64,000 nt of DNA from NCBI GenBank assembly GCA_947073545.1, contig CAMTMP010000001.1:186001-250000 (forward strand), read 5' to 3'. Positions 56,658-64,000 of this stretch are shown here, piece by piece. Numbering within the stretch: the first letter of the stretch is position 1; each line of letters begins with the position of its first letter. The notes beneath the pieces were generated by a model. It saw only the letters and a list, made by a program, of their open reading frames with translations. It searched no databases and had not been told where the DNA came from. Both the position numbers and the translations under genes were made by a program. The stretch is from an uncultured bacterium. GTDB lineage: Bacteria > Bacillota > Clostridia > Lachnospirales > Lachnospiraceae.

Positions 56658-57914
56658 ATGGACGTTTCGTTATATTATCAGGAATGGGGAGAAGGGGAGC
56701 CGCTTTTCCTTCTGCACGGAAACGGAGAGGACGGAACTTATTTTGTCAATCAGACGACTTATTTTTCCGACAGATACAGATTGATTGCTGTGGACACGAG
56801 AGGGCATGGGAAATCGCTCAGAGGAACGGCGCCGTTTACCATGGAACAATTCGCCATAGACTTACATAAATTGATGGACAGATTACAAATACAGAAGGCG
56901 GTTATATTGGGCTTTTCCGACGGCGCGAACATTGCCATGAAGTTTGCGTTAAAGTACCCGGATCGGGTGAAAGCGCTTATACTAAACGGCGGAAATCTGA
57001 ATACAAAGGGAGTCAAAAGAAGCATACAGATTCCAATAGAGATTGGCTATCGGTTTGCGAAACTGTTTGCGGGAAAATCGGAAGAAGCGAAATCCCATAT
57101 GGAGATTCTGGGCTTAATGGTGAATGAGCCGAATATCCGGCCCGAAGAACTGTGTGTGATTCAGGCGCCCACGCTTGTGGTCGCAGGAACGAGGGATATG
57201 ATTAAGCAAAGTCATACGGAGACCATTGCGCAGAACATACCGGATGCGAAGCTCTCCATTATCCCGGGGGATCATTTTATTGCGAATAAGAAGCCGGAGG
57301 CGTTTAATCAAGTTGTGGAGGATTTTTTATGGACAAGTCTGCCGAAACATATTATAAAATACAGCAGGCACCAGAAAACAGGGAGAGGTAAGCCAGTGAA
57401 AACAATCGTCATTTACAGTTCAAAAACAGGATTTACAAAGCGGTACGCCGGGTGGATTGCAAAAGAAACAGGAGCGGAGTGTCTTCCGCTTGCGGAGGCG
57501 AAAAAGAAGGATTTGGCAGGATACGACGTCATTGTTTTCGGAAGCTGGGCGTGTGCGGGCAGCATCAGGGATGTCGGTTGGTTTACGGGGAATATGGACC
57601 GATGGAAGGGGAAAAAGCAGATCGTGTTCTGTGTCGGCGCAAGCCCGGTTACTCCGGATGTAGAAAAGTCGCTTGCGCAGAATTTTAATGAGCCGAAATT
57701 AGAGGGGGCGAACGTATTTTACTGTCCAGGAGGGCTTAATTATGAGAAAATGTCTGTGTCGTCAAGACTGATGATGCGGATGTTTGTAAAGGCAATTAAG
57801 GCAAAAAAGGACAAGTCCGCCGCGGAAGAGGAAATGGCAAGGGTCATGTCCGCATCTTATGATATTTCGGATAAAAAGTATATAGAGCCGATTATAACAT
57901 GCTTAAGGGGATAA
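56658..57914 (+). CDS. Alpha/beta hydrolase fused to a flavodoxin domain
   Basis: A 418-residue protein. The start at 56658 (MDVSLYYQEW) is 5 bases after GGAGG. The hydrolase domain covers about 1-235: LLHGNGEDG, DTRGHGKS, the nucleophile Ser87 in GFSDGA, and the late GDHF. A 20-residue linker leads to a flavodoxin-like domain from 247: KTIVIYSSKTGFTKRYA (FMN-binding loop), then GSWACAGSIRD. An internal GTG at 57396 has GAGAGG upstream and could start the flavodoxin half alone. Function of the pair is unknown. Confidence 0.8.
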   Translation: MDVSLYYQEWGEGEPLFLLHGNGEDGTYFVNQTTYFSDRYRLIAVDTRGHGKSLRGTAPFTMEQFAIDLHKLMDRLQIQKAVILGFSDGANIAMKFALKYPDRVKALILNGGNLNTKGVKRSIQIPIEIGYRFAKLFAGKSEEAKSHMEILGLMVNEPNIRPEELCVIQAPTLVVAGTRDMIKQSHTETIAQNIPDAKLSIIPGDHFIANKKPEAFNQVVEDFLWTSLPKHIIKYSRHQKTGRGKPVKTIVIYSSKTGFTKRYAGWIAKETGAECLPLAEAKKKDLAGYDVIVFGSWACAGSIRDVGWFTGNMDRWKGKKQIVFCVGASPVTPDVEKSLAQNFNEPKLEGANVFYCPGGLNYEKMSVSSRLMMRMFVKAIKAKKDKSAAEEEMARVMSASYDISDKKYIEPIITCLRG

Positions 57915-58047
57915 TTTGATTCTCTCAGCATTTTTTTAATGTCAAAATCCCCAATTATTGATATAATCTAAGTAGTTTGACACAAAGTGACAAAGAGATG
58001 AAGGAAAGCGCCCTGTCAGGGATGCTTTGGAATGGAGAGAAAATTGT

Positions 58048-59103
58048 ATGCAGGGATTTATCCAGATTTCAAAATATGCCGGAATGCGAAACGACTTAGC
58101 GCAGGCGGGCGGCGGCAATACTTCCGTAAAACTGGACGAGCAGGTTATGCTGGTGAAAAGCTCGGGGTTTCAGCTTGCGGACGTGAGTGAGAACAGTGGT
58201 TATTCAAAAATCGATTACCGCCTGATTGCAGAATATTTTGAGGAGAACATACGGCCGGACGGCAATTTCGTACTGACGGAGGATGCGGGGAACGCGCTTC
58301 TTACGAAGGCGCAGATGGCGGGCGGACGCGCTTCCATTGAGACGTTTCTCCATGCGGTGACGGGAAAGTACACACTGCATTCCCATCCCACGCTGGTGAA
58401 TATTTTGGCAGCCAGAAAAGACAGCAGGGAAATTCTTGAGGAACTGTTTCCCGATGCGGTTTATGTGCCCTATCGGAAACCCGGCGCGGCCCTTGCGGAA
58501 ACGTACTATAAAATCTGTCAGGCGGCAGAGGAGCCGGAAATAATTTTTCTGGAAAACCACGGGCTTGTGGTGAGCGGCGATCTGGCGGAAAAAGTAATTA
58601 GCCGGACAGAAGATGTGCTGGAAAAGATTGCGGCGTATTTACAGATTTCCTATGAGGCGTATCCTTGTGCGACAAAGCTATGGCGTGCCTTTGCAGAAAT
58701 TCCGGCTCTTGGGGACAGAATTGTATACCTTTCCGAAAACCGCTTTTTGTACCCGGAGACGGCGGCGGGGGATGTGCTGAATGATAAAAAGTGGAATCAC
58801 GCTTTCTGTCCGGATTGTGTGGTTTACGGGTCGAAAAAACCGCTGTTTCTGGCGGATGATTTTGGCACGGCAGATATTACCGCTTTTATAGAGAGAAACG
58901 GGATTCCCGCTATGGTATGTTATAAGGGATATTTCTATATTCTGGCGGAGAGTGTGAAGAAGGCGCAGGAGATTGAGAACGTGATGAGCTTTGCAGCGCA
59001 GGTGCAGGCGGCGAATCTTTCCCATGAGATGCAGTATCTAAGCGAGGGGCAGCAGGACGCGCTCTTAAACTGGGATGCGGAGAAATATCGCAGAAAACTG
59101 TAA
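58048..59103 (+). CDS. Class II aldolase/adducin family protein
   Basis: A 351-residue protein. The start at 58048 (MQGFIQIS) follows GGAGAG by 8 bases. The fold holds a zinc site: His111 and His113 in HSHP, and His171 in ENHG, matching the three His of fuculose- and rhamnulose-phosphate aldolases; AGGGNTS near residue 20 is the phosphate loop. The last 130 residues are an extra domain not present in the 220-residue enzymes. First gene of the cluster that follows. Confidence 0.88.
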   Translation: MQGFIQISKYAGMRNDLAQAGGGNTSVKLDEQVMLVKSSGFQLADVSENSGYSKIDYRLIAEYFEENIRPDGNFVLTEDAGNALLTKAQMAGGRASIETFLHAVTGKYTLHSHPTLVNILAARKDSREILEELFPDAVYVPYRKPGAALAETYYKICQAAEEPEIIFLENHGLVVSGDLAEKVISRTEDVLEKIAAYLQISYEAYPCATKLWRAFAEIPALGDRIVYLSENRFLYPETAAGDVLNDKKWNHAFCPDCVVYGSKKPLFLADDFGTADITAFIERNGIPAMVCYKGYFYILAESVKKAQEIENVMSFAAQVQAANLSHEMQYLSEGQQDALLNWDAEKYRRKL

Positions 59104-59177
59104 AATGAAGACTTTTCTGTGAGCAGGCAGAGAGAAAACGGAGAACATGTGAGTTTCTTAATCAGGGAGATTGCCAT

Positions 59178-60947
59178 ATGAACATTTTTATACCTATGAC
59201 GGGGTACGGTTCCCGTTTTGCTGCGGCGGGTTATCGGGAGCTGAAACCTTTTATCTCGGTGATGGGAAAGCCAGTCATTGAATGGATCGTGAAAGGTATG
59301 TACCCGAAAGATGCACAGTTTATTTTTGTGTGCCGTGGGGAGCATTTGCAAAAAGACCCTTACATAAAGGAAAAATTGCTTGCGCTTTCGCCGAAGGCGA
59401 TCATTGTAACGATAGAAGAATGGGTGAAAAAGGGGCCTGTGTATGATGTGCTTCGCGCGTACAGAGCGTTGTGCGAAGCGAACGGCAGAAGCGGTGCATG
59501 CGGCAGTCAGGGCGGTGTGCGGATTGAGGAAAATGTGTCAGCACAGGATTTCCATAAAGAGGATGGCTGTATTATCAATTACTGTGATTTCTATATGATA
59601 TGGGATTATGCTGCTTTTGCCAGGGAGGCGAAGGCGCGGGATTGTGACGGTGCGATACCGTGCTATACGGGATTCCATCCGAATCTGCTGCCGCAGAAAA
59701 ATTTTTATGCTTCCTGTCTGACCGATGATGAGGACAATTTAATCGAAATCCGGGAAAAGTATTCTTTTGAGAAGGATAAGACAAAAGCGAAACATTCACC
59801 GGGCGTCTATTATTTTAAAAACGGCGCGGTGATGGAGAAATATTGTCACATTCTAACGGAGCATGAGGAGTGCGCCATCAACGGGGAGTATTACGCGAGC
59901 CTGCCCTACAATTTTATGGTGGAGGACGGACTTAAAGTGTGGGTGCCCACGGACGTGCCATACTTTTGCCAGTGGGGTACGCCGGAGGATATGCGGGAGT
60001 TTGTATATTGGACGGATTTACTTTTTGGCACGGAAGAAAGCGCGGCAGAAGAAGGAAAAGAACGAAACGGAAATAGGGCTGTGGCGTATGGTGCCGGGCA
60101 GCAGGAAAAACAGACTCAAATGCCGCATTCTCACATTGGGAAAGTGTTAATTCCCATGGCGGGAGCGGGGCAGCGCTTTGCCGATGCGGGCTACCGCGTA
60201 CATAAACCGGCGATTCCTACGATTGACAGAGAAGACGGGACAAAGAAGCCTATGGTAGTCTGCGCCACAAAGGATCTGCCCGGGGTGGCGGCGGACGGAG
60301 GCAACGTGATCTATGTGGATCGTACCTTCCACAGAGAGGACGGCGTGGAGGATGCCATCAAAACTTATTATGAAAAGGCGCAGTTTATCACGATTGACGG
60401 GCTCACGGAAGGACAGGCATGTACTTGTATGCTGGCGAAAGAGTATTTAGATCCGGAGGAGGAGCTTCTGATCGCGGGCTGTGACAACGGGATGGATATT
60501 GACAGAGCAGCGTTTGGGGAGACGAAAGAGACGTGTGATTGTGTTGTCTTTACATACCGTCACAATGAGGCAGTGCTGCAAAATCCCAATGCCTACGGAT
60601 GGATGCTTACCGATGAGGCGGGCAATATCACGGGCACATCTATTAAAAAGGCGATTTCCGATACGCCCATGGAAGATCCGGCGGTGGTGGCAACTTTCTG
60701 GTTTAAGAAGGCGAAAATCTTTTTGGAGGCTACGGAGAAAATGATTCGGGAAAATGACAGAATCAATGGGGAATTCTATGTAGACCAGACAGTGAAACAT
60801 GTGTTAGACTTAGGATATCGTGCGAAGATCTTTGATATAGGCCGTTATGTGGGCTGGGGAACGCCTGCGGACTATGAGGGATATCAGAATACCTATGTGT
60901 ATTTTAAAACATTTCTTATGCGGGAAGGTTTGATTTCTGCGGAATAA
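59178..60947 (+). CDS. Tandem double nucleotidyltransferase
   Basis: A 589-residue protein with two complete nucleotidyltransferase folds. The first (1-275) has MTGYGSRF, then ELKPFISVMGKPVIEWI; the second (312-589) has MAGAGQRFADAGYRVHKPAIP, then IAGCDNGMDID. The linker at 280-310 is polar. Each keeps the G-x-G-x-R-F loop and the Lys-Pro, so both may be active. Such enzymes join a sugar phosphate to a nucleotide. It lies 74 bases after the aldolase. Confidence 0.85.
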   Translation: MNIFIPMTGYGSRFAAAGYRELKPFISVMGKPVIEWIVKGMYPKDAQFIFVCRGEHLQKDPYIKEKLLALSPKAIIVTIEEWVKKGPVYDVLRAYRALCEANGRSGACGSQGGVRIEENVSAQDFHKEDGCIINYCDFYMIWDYAAFAREAKARDCDGAIPCYTGFHPNLLPQKNFYASCLTDDEDNLIEIREKYSFEKDKTKAKHSPGVYYFKNGAVMEKYCHILTEHEECAINGEYYASLPYNFMVEDGLKVWVPTDVPYFCQWGTPEDMREFVYWTDLLFGTEESAAEEGKERNGNRAVAYGAGQQEKQTQMPHSHIGKVLIPMAGAGQRFADAGYRVHKPAIPTIDREDGTKKPMVVCATKDLPGVAADGGNVIYVDRTFHREDGVEDAIKTYYEKAQFITIDGLTEGQACTCMLAKEYLDPEEELLIAGCDNGMDIDRAAFGETKETCDCVVFTYRHNEAVLQNPNAYGWMLTDEAGNITGTSIKKAISDTPMEDPAVVATFWFKKAKIFLEATEKMIRENDRINGEFYVDQTVKHVLDLGYRAKIFDIGRYVGWGTPADYEGYQNTYVYFKTFLMREGLISAE

Positions 60948-61025
60948 TGAATCGGGTTGTCAGGCGGATTTTGACAAGCATTGCAGGAGGCATATAACGC
61001 CGGTTCAAAAAGGATACAGAAGGAT

Positions 61026-63140
61026 ATGGGCTGTAAGATGTTACATACGTTCGATATGGAAAAAAATTATCAGAAGTATCTGAAAGCTGCCATTCTAGTG
61101 GGGGTTTTATTTAAGTTACTTTTGATGGGGCTTTTTTCTTCTGATTATCAGGATCAGATGTTTATACCTTTTGTGGATCTCTTTTTACACGGGGAGAATC
61201 CTTATCAGGTTTATTTTGACAATGGACTGCTTCCTTCTTTTCCCTATCCGCCTGTGATGCTTCTGGTGGAGTGCATTGGCGGTGTTTTTGTCACTTTTAT
61301 CAGCGGGATGCCTGTTTTTTTAAGGAATCTGATCTTTAAGCTCCCCATTCTTTTTGCGGATCTTCTCGGTTTATATTTTCTGTTTTGTATTTCCAGAGAT
61401 AAAAGAAAATATATATTGGCGTTGTATTTTTTGTCGCCCATTATTTTATACGCGTCCTACATGCATGGCCAGCTTGATCTGATTCCTACCGTATTTTTAG
61501 TGGGAGCGGTTTATTATCTGAGTGAAATGAACATGGCAGCGAAAAGGGAGCATATATACGAACGCCGTTTCATCCTTTTTCTTACGCTGGCTCTTGCCTC
61601 TAAATTTCATATTGCGGCGGCATTGCCCCTTTTTTTTCTACATATTTATAAGAGAAAGGGTTGGAAAAAGGCCGTATGGATGACGGGATTTCCGGTTGTT
61701 TTGACGGTGGCGGCTGTGCTTCCTTTCTGGGGAAGCGGCTTTGTTAATATGGTGTTGTTAAACCGGGAACAGCAGGCGATTAACAGGGTGTACCTCGATT
61801 ATGGAAACGCGCACCTGCTTCTGACCGTGCTGGTTTTACTTTTTCTCTATTTTCAGGTTTTTTGGGTCAACCAGATCAACCGCGATCTCTTGATCAGCAT
61901 GACAGGGCTTTTGTTTTCCGTGTTTCTTATTTTTGTTCCGGCAATGCCGGCGTGGTTTATCTGGATTGTGCCGTTTTTCATGCTGTATCTGGCAAGACAG
62001 GGCGAGAGCCGTGGTAAGATGGTATTTGTTTACGGCGGATTTAATGTGTTGTACCTTGTGTATTATGTTTTTTTCCATACGACGCAGTTTGTGGATTTAT
62101 ATTTTCTGGGCAGGAGCCTCGCTTTTTTAAAACTGTCCGACGACAATGTTAAGGATATCGTCTTTTCGCTGATGGTGGGCATTTTCCTGATTTTGGTAGT
62201 ATGCATGTATCTCTACGGTGTGGGAAGCAATTCTTACTACCGCAGGAGGAGCCGTCCTTTTACCATCGGCATTGCAGGGGACAGCGGTGCGGGAAAGACC
62301 AGATTGTTAAGAAGTTTGGAGACGCTTTTGTCAAAGGAGCGTGTGCTTGCGCTGGAAGGGGACGGCGACCATAAATGGGAGCGGGGCGACCAAAATTGGA
62401 AGGAGATAACGCATTTAAATCCTCGTGGAAACTATCTGTACAGGCAGGCGGAGGATCTGCGGGTGCTTCGCGGAAATAATTCGATAAAACGCGTGGATTA
62501 TGACCACGAGACGGGTACGTTCACACGGAAGAGGAGACTGCTGCCAAAGCCCTATGTCGTTTTATGCGGGCTGCATTCCCTGTACCTGCCGCAGATGCGG
62601 CAAGTGCTCGATATAAAGGTATATCTGGATACGGACGAAGCGCTTAGGTGTCACTGGAAACTTTGCAGAGATCAGGGCGAGCGGGGACATGACAGAGCGG
62701 CGGTTTTCGAACAGATCAAGGCAAGGCGGGGGGATGCGGAAAAATATATTTATCCCCAGAAACAGTATGCCGATCTGGTGATACGGTATTTTGACGAAAC
62801 GCTCCTAAAAAGACCAGACAGGGCCGGAAAAGTAAAGGATATTACGCTCGGCGTGGAATTTGTACTGGATGCGGGGATTAATGTGGAGCCGCTGCTTACG
62901 CTTTTGCGTGACAGGGGCGTTGCGGGCGAGTTGTCGTATAATGATCTTCTGCACCAGAAGGTTTCTTTCCGCGGGGAAGACCTGCATGTGGGCAGAGGTG
63001 TCTGGGCGAAAACGGCTGTGGCAGTGATTCCGCAGATCGAGGATTTGACGGGCGGCCGCATTCTTTGGGAAGAGGGTGTTGGCGGACTGGTGCAGTTAAT
63101 GCTTCTTCTTGTGATCGGTGAGATCATGAAGAGGGATTAA
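61026..63140 (+). CDS. Membrane GT-C-like glycosyltransferase fused to a uridine-kinase-like domain
   Basis: A 704-residue protein if started at ATG 61026 (AAAGGA 11 bases upstream); ATG 61038 is the alternative. The first 390 residues have about eleven helices. The first outer loop has SSDYQDQMFIPFVDLF, an acidic pair as in GT-C glycosyltransferases, and SYMHGQLDLIP follows later. The P-loop domain starts at 413 (TIGIAGDSGAGKTRLLRSLE, Walker A 418-425). Further on, IKVYLDTDEALRCHWKLCRD and RGHDRAA with YPQKQYADLVIRY are typical of uridine kinase and phosphoribulokinase. A tail of about 100 residues ends it. I know of no described protein with this fusion. Confidence 0.8.
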   Translation: MGCKMLHTFDMEKNYQKYLKAAILVGVLFKLLLMGLFSSDYQDQMFIPFVDLFLHGENPYQVYFDNGLLPSFPYPPVMLLVECIGGVFVTFISGMPVFLRNLIFKLPILFADLLGLYFLFCISRDKRKYILALYFLSPIILYASYMHGQLDLIPTVFLVGAVYYLSEMNMAAKREHIYERRFILFLTLALASKFHIAAALPLFFLHIYKRKGWKKAVWMTGFPVVLTVAAVLPFWGSGFVNMVLLNREQQAINRVYLDYGNAHLLLTVLVLLFLYFQVFWVNQINRDLLISMTGLLFSVFLIFVPAMPAWFIWIVPFFMLYLARQGESRGKMVFVYGGFNVLYLVYYVFFHTTQFVDLYFLGRSLAFLKLSDDNVKDIVFSLMVGIFLILVVCMYLYGVGSNSYYRRRSRPFTIGIAGDSGAGKTRLLRSLETLLSKERVLALEGDGDHKWERGDQNWKEITHLNPRGNYLYRQAEDLRVLRGNNSIKRVDYDHETGTFTRKRRLLPKPYVVLCGLHSLYLPQMRQVLDIKVYLDTDEALRCHWKLCRDQGERGHDRAAVFEQIKARRGDAEKYIYPQKQYADLVIRYFDETLLKRPDRAGKVKDITLGVEFVLDAGINVEPLLTLLRDRGVAGELSYNDLLHQKVSFRGEDLHVGRGVWAKTAVAVIPQIEDLTGGRILWEEGVGGLVQLMLLLVIGEIMKRD

Positions 63141-63201
63141 AATAAATTGTAGTAGGGAGTCTCACTACAAAGATACAAAATAGCTACGGGAGGAAAAATG
63201 G

Positions 63202-63912
63202 ATGGTAAAAGCAGTGATTTTTGATCTGGATGACACCTTGTATGATTACAAGGCGCTGGAGAGAGCGGCTTTTGAGTGTGTGGGCGAGCTTGTGCGTGAG
63301 CGCCTCGGCGTGAGTGTGGAACAGTATGAAGATGCATTTATGCGAGCCAGACAGATCACCAAGGAAATGCTTGGCGAGACGGCGACTTCCCACAGCAGAA
63401 TGCTCTATTTTCAGAAAACACTGGAGTATCTGGATATCAGGCCGTTGTATCTGGCGCTTGAAATGTATGAAACTTATTGGGGGTTCTTTTTGGACAATAT
63501 GGTTTTGTATCCCGGAGCCAGAGAACTTCTGGAGGCACTGCATGAAAAATATATCCGTGTGGGGGTCTGCACGGATTTGCTGGCGCATATTCAGCATCGG
63601 AAACTGCGCAGGCTCGGAATGATGGATGATGTGGACTGTATGGTGACAAGCGAGGAGGCAGGCGTGGAAAAACCGGCTCCGGGAATCTTTAAATTGTGCT
63701 TGGAGAAGCTGCGGCTGCCTGCAGAGGAAGTCTGCTTTGTGGGGGACAATCTGGAACGGGATGTGAAAGGCGCGATAGCGGCGGGACTGCAGGCGATCTG
63801 GTTTCATCCGGAGAGCTTGCAGGAAGAAGAGGCGCAGGACGATGTAGACATCGTTTCGGATTATAAGGAGCTGTATGAACTGTTTGACAGGAAAATAGAA
63901 GGCGGCTTGTAA
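63202..63912 (+). CDS. HAD-superfamily phosphatase
   Basis: A 236-residue hydrolase. The start at 63202 (MVKAVIFDLDDTLYDY) is 8 bases after GGAGG; an ATG 4 bases earlier is out of frame. Motifs I-IV: DLDDTLYD (residues 8-15), CTD, the Lys in EKPAPGIF, and GDNLERD. A four-helix cap (residues 16-95) places it in subfamily I. Likely removes phosphate from the cluster's sugar intermediate. Confidence 0.93.
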   Translation: MVKAVIFDLDDTLYDYKALERAAFECVGELVRERLGVSVEQYEDAFMRARQITKEMLGETATSHSRMLYFQKTLEYLDIRPLYLALEMYETYWGFFLDNMVLYPGARELLEALHEKYIRVGVCTDLLAHIQHRKLRRLGMMDDVDCMVTSEEAGVEKPAPGIFKLCLEKLRLPAEEVCFVGDNLERDVKGAIAAGLQAIWFHPESLQEEEAQDDVDIVSDYKELYELFDRKIEGGL

Positions 63913-63975
63913 TGTGCATATTTTTAACATAGGTTCAGGCAGAGAGTGACAAACGACAGGGAAAGGGAGAGATTC

Positions 63976-64000
63976 TTGAAACTTTCAATTGTAGTTCCGT
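63976..64000 (+). CDS. Start of a probable family 2 glycosyltransferase (cut by the window end)
   Basis: TTG at 63976 with GGGAGAG upstream; the visible codons read (M)KLSIVVP, the classic beginning of a GT-A family 2 glycosyltransferase. Only eight residues are seen. Confidence 0.45.

Noticed and set aside
63147..63170. Small hairpin TTGTAGT / ACTACAA between the fusion gene and the HAD gene
   Set aside because: Weak stem with no T run; the genes appear to be one transcript, so a terminator here is unlikely.

Overview
This window is the chromosomal replication-origin region of a Bacillota (Clostridia) bacterium, most likely a member of the Lachnospiraceae. Three things suggest this. The gene order is the classical Gram-positive origin order (rpmH-rnpA-yidD-yidC-jag-mnmE-mnmG-rsmG-parA-parB to the left of the origin, dnaA-dnaN-yaaA-recF-gyrB-gyrA to the right). 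There are Clostridia-type families (DUF3881, DUF4446, CD3324, DUF4173, DUF4358). The core genes are A+T-rich and have strong AGGAGG-type ribosome binding sites. The assignment comes from gene content and is not a species call.

Region 1 (1-10.8 kb) is the right end of an integrated mobile element, visibly more G+C-rich than the core genes beside it. Its genes run leftward: a Cys-rich small protein, a 401-aa protein ending in a sliding-clamp-binding motif, a basic 53-aa protein, a YqaJ nuclease, a 57-aa membrane peptide, a RecD2-like helicase, a possible annealing protein, and a CHC2/Toprim primase that runs off the window. The rightward xis-int pair lies next to a tRNA-Arg(CCU) gene, with eight TATTAGCA octamers between and within them that look like integrase arm sites. 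Two leftward operons begin with near-duplicate promoter-leader cassettes. Each cassette has a palindrome upstream of a strong sigma-A promoter, a structured leader and two tandem terminator hairpins.

Region 2 (10.9-20.7 kb) holds tRNA-Arg, a degenerate tRNA-like piece, DUF3881, serS, an HD-GYP protein, DUF4446, parB, parA, an oxidoreductase, two perfect parS sites, a soluble two-component pair and an alpha/beta hydrolase. Region 3 (20.7-38.5 kb) is the conserved core. The genes diverge from an origin at about 28.0-28.5 kb, and DnaA boxes lie on both sides of dnaA.

Region 4 (38.5-57.9 kb) is accessory: membrane-linked regulators, a flavin reductase-rubredoxin, a MATE exporter, an orphan AAA ATPase, a short decayed stretch, DUF4173, a DUF2975/HTH pair, an AgrC/LytTR-type two-component system with a FlxA-like protein, MgtC, exonuclease III, an SGNH/MBOAT acyl-transfer pair, a DUF4358 lipoprotein and a hydrolase-flavodoxin fusion.

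Region 5 (58.0-64.0 kb) is a co-directional gene set not recognised as a named pathway: class II aldolase, a tandem double nucleotidyltransferase, a membrane GT-C-like glycosyltransferase fused to a uridine-kinase-like domain, a HAD phosphatase, and the first codons of what looks like a family 2 glycosyltransferase. Together they look like a route that makes, activates and transfers an unusual sugar or polyol for a surface glycan. This cluster and the duplicated leader cassettes are the two best candidates for undescribed biology here.
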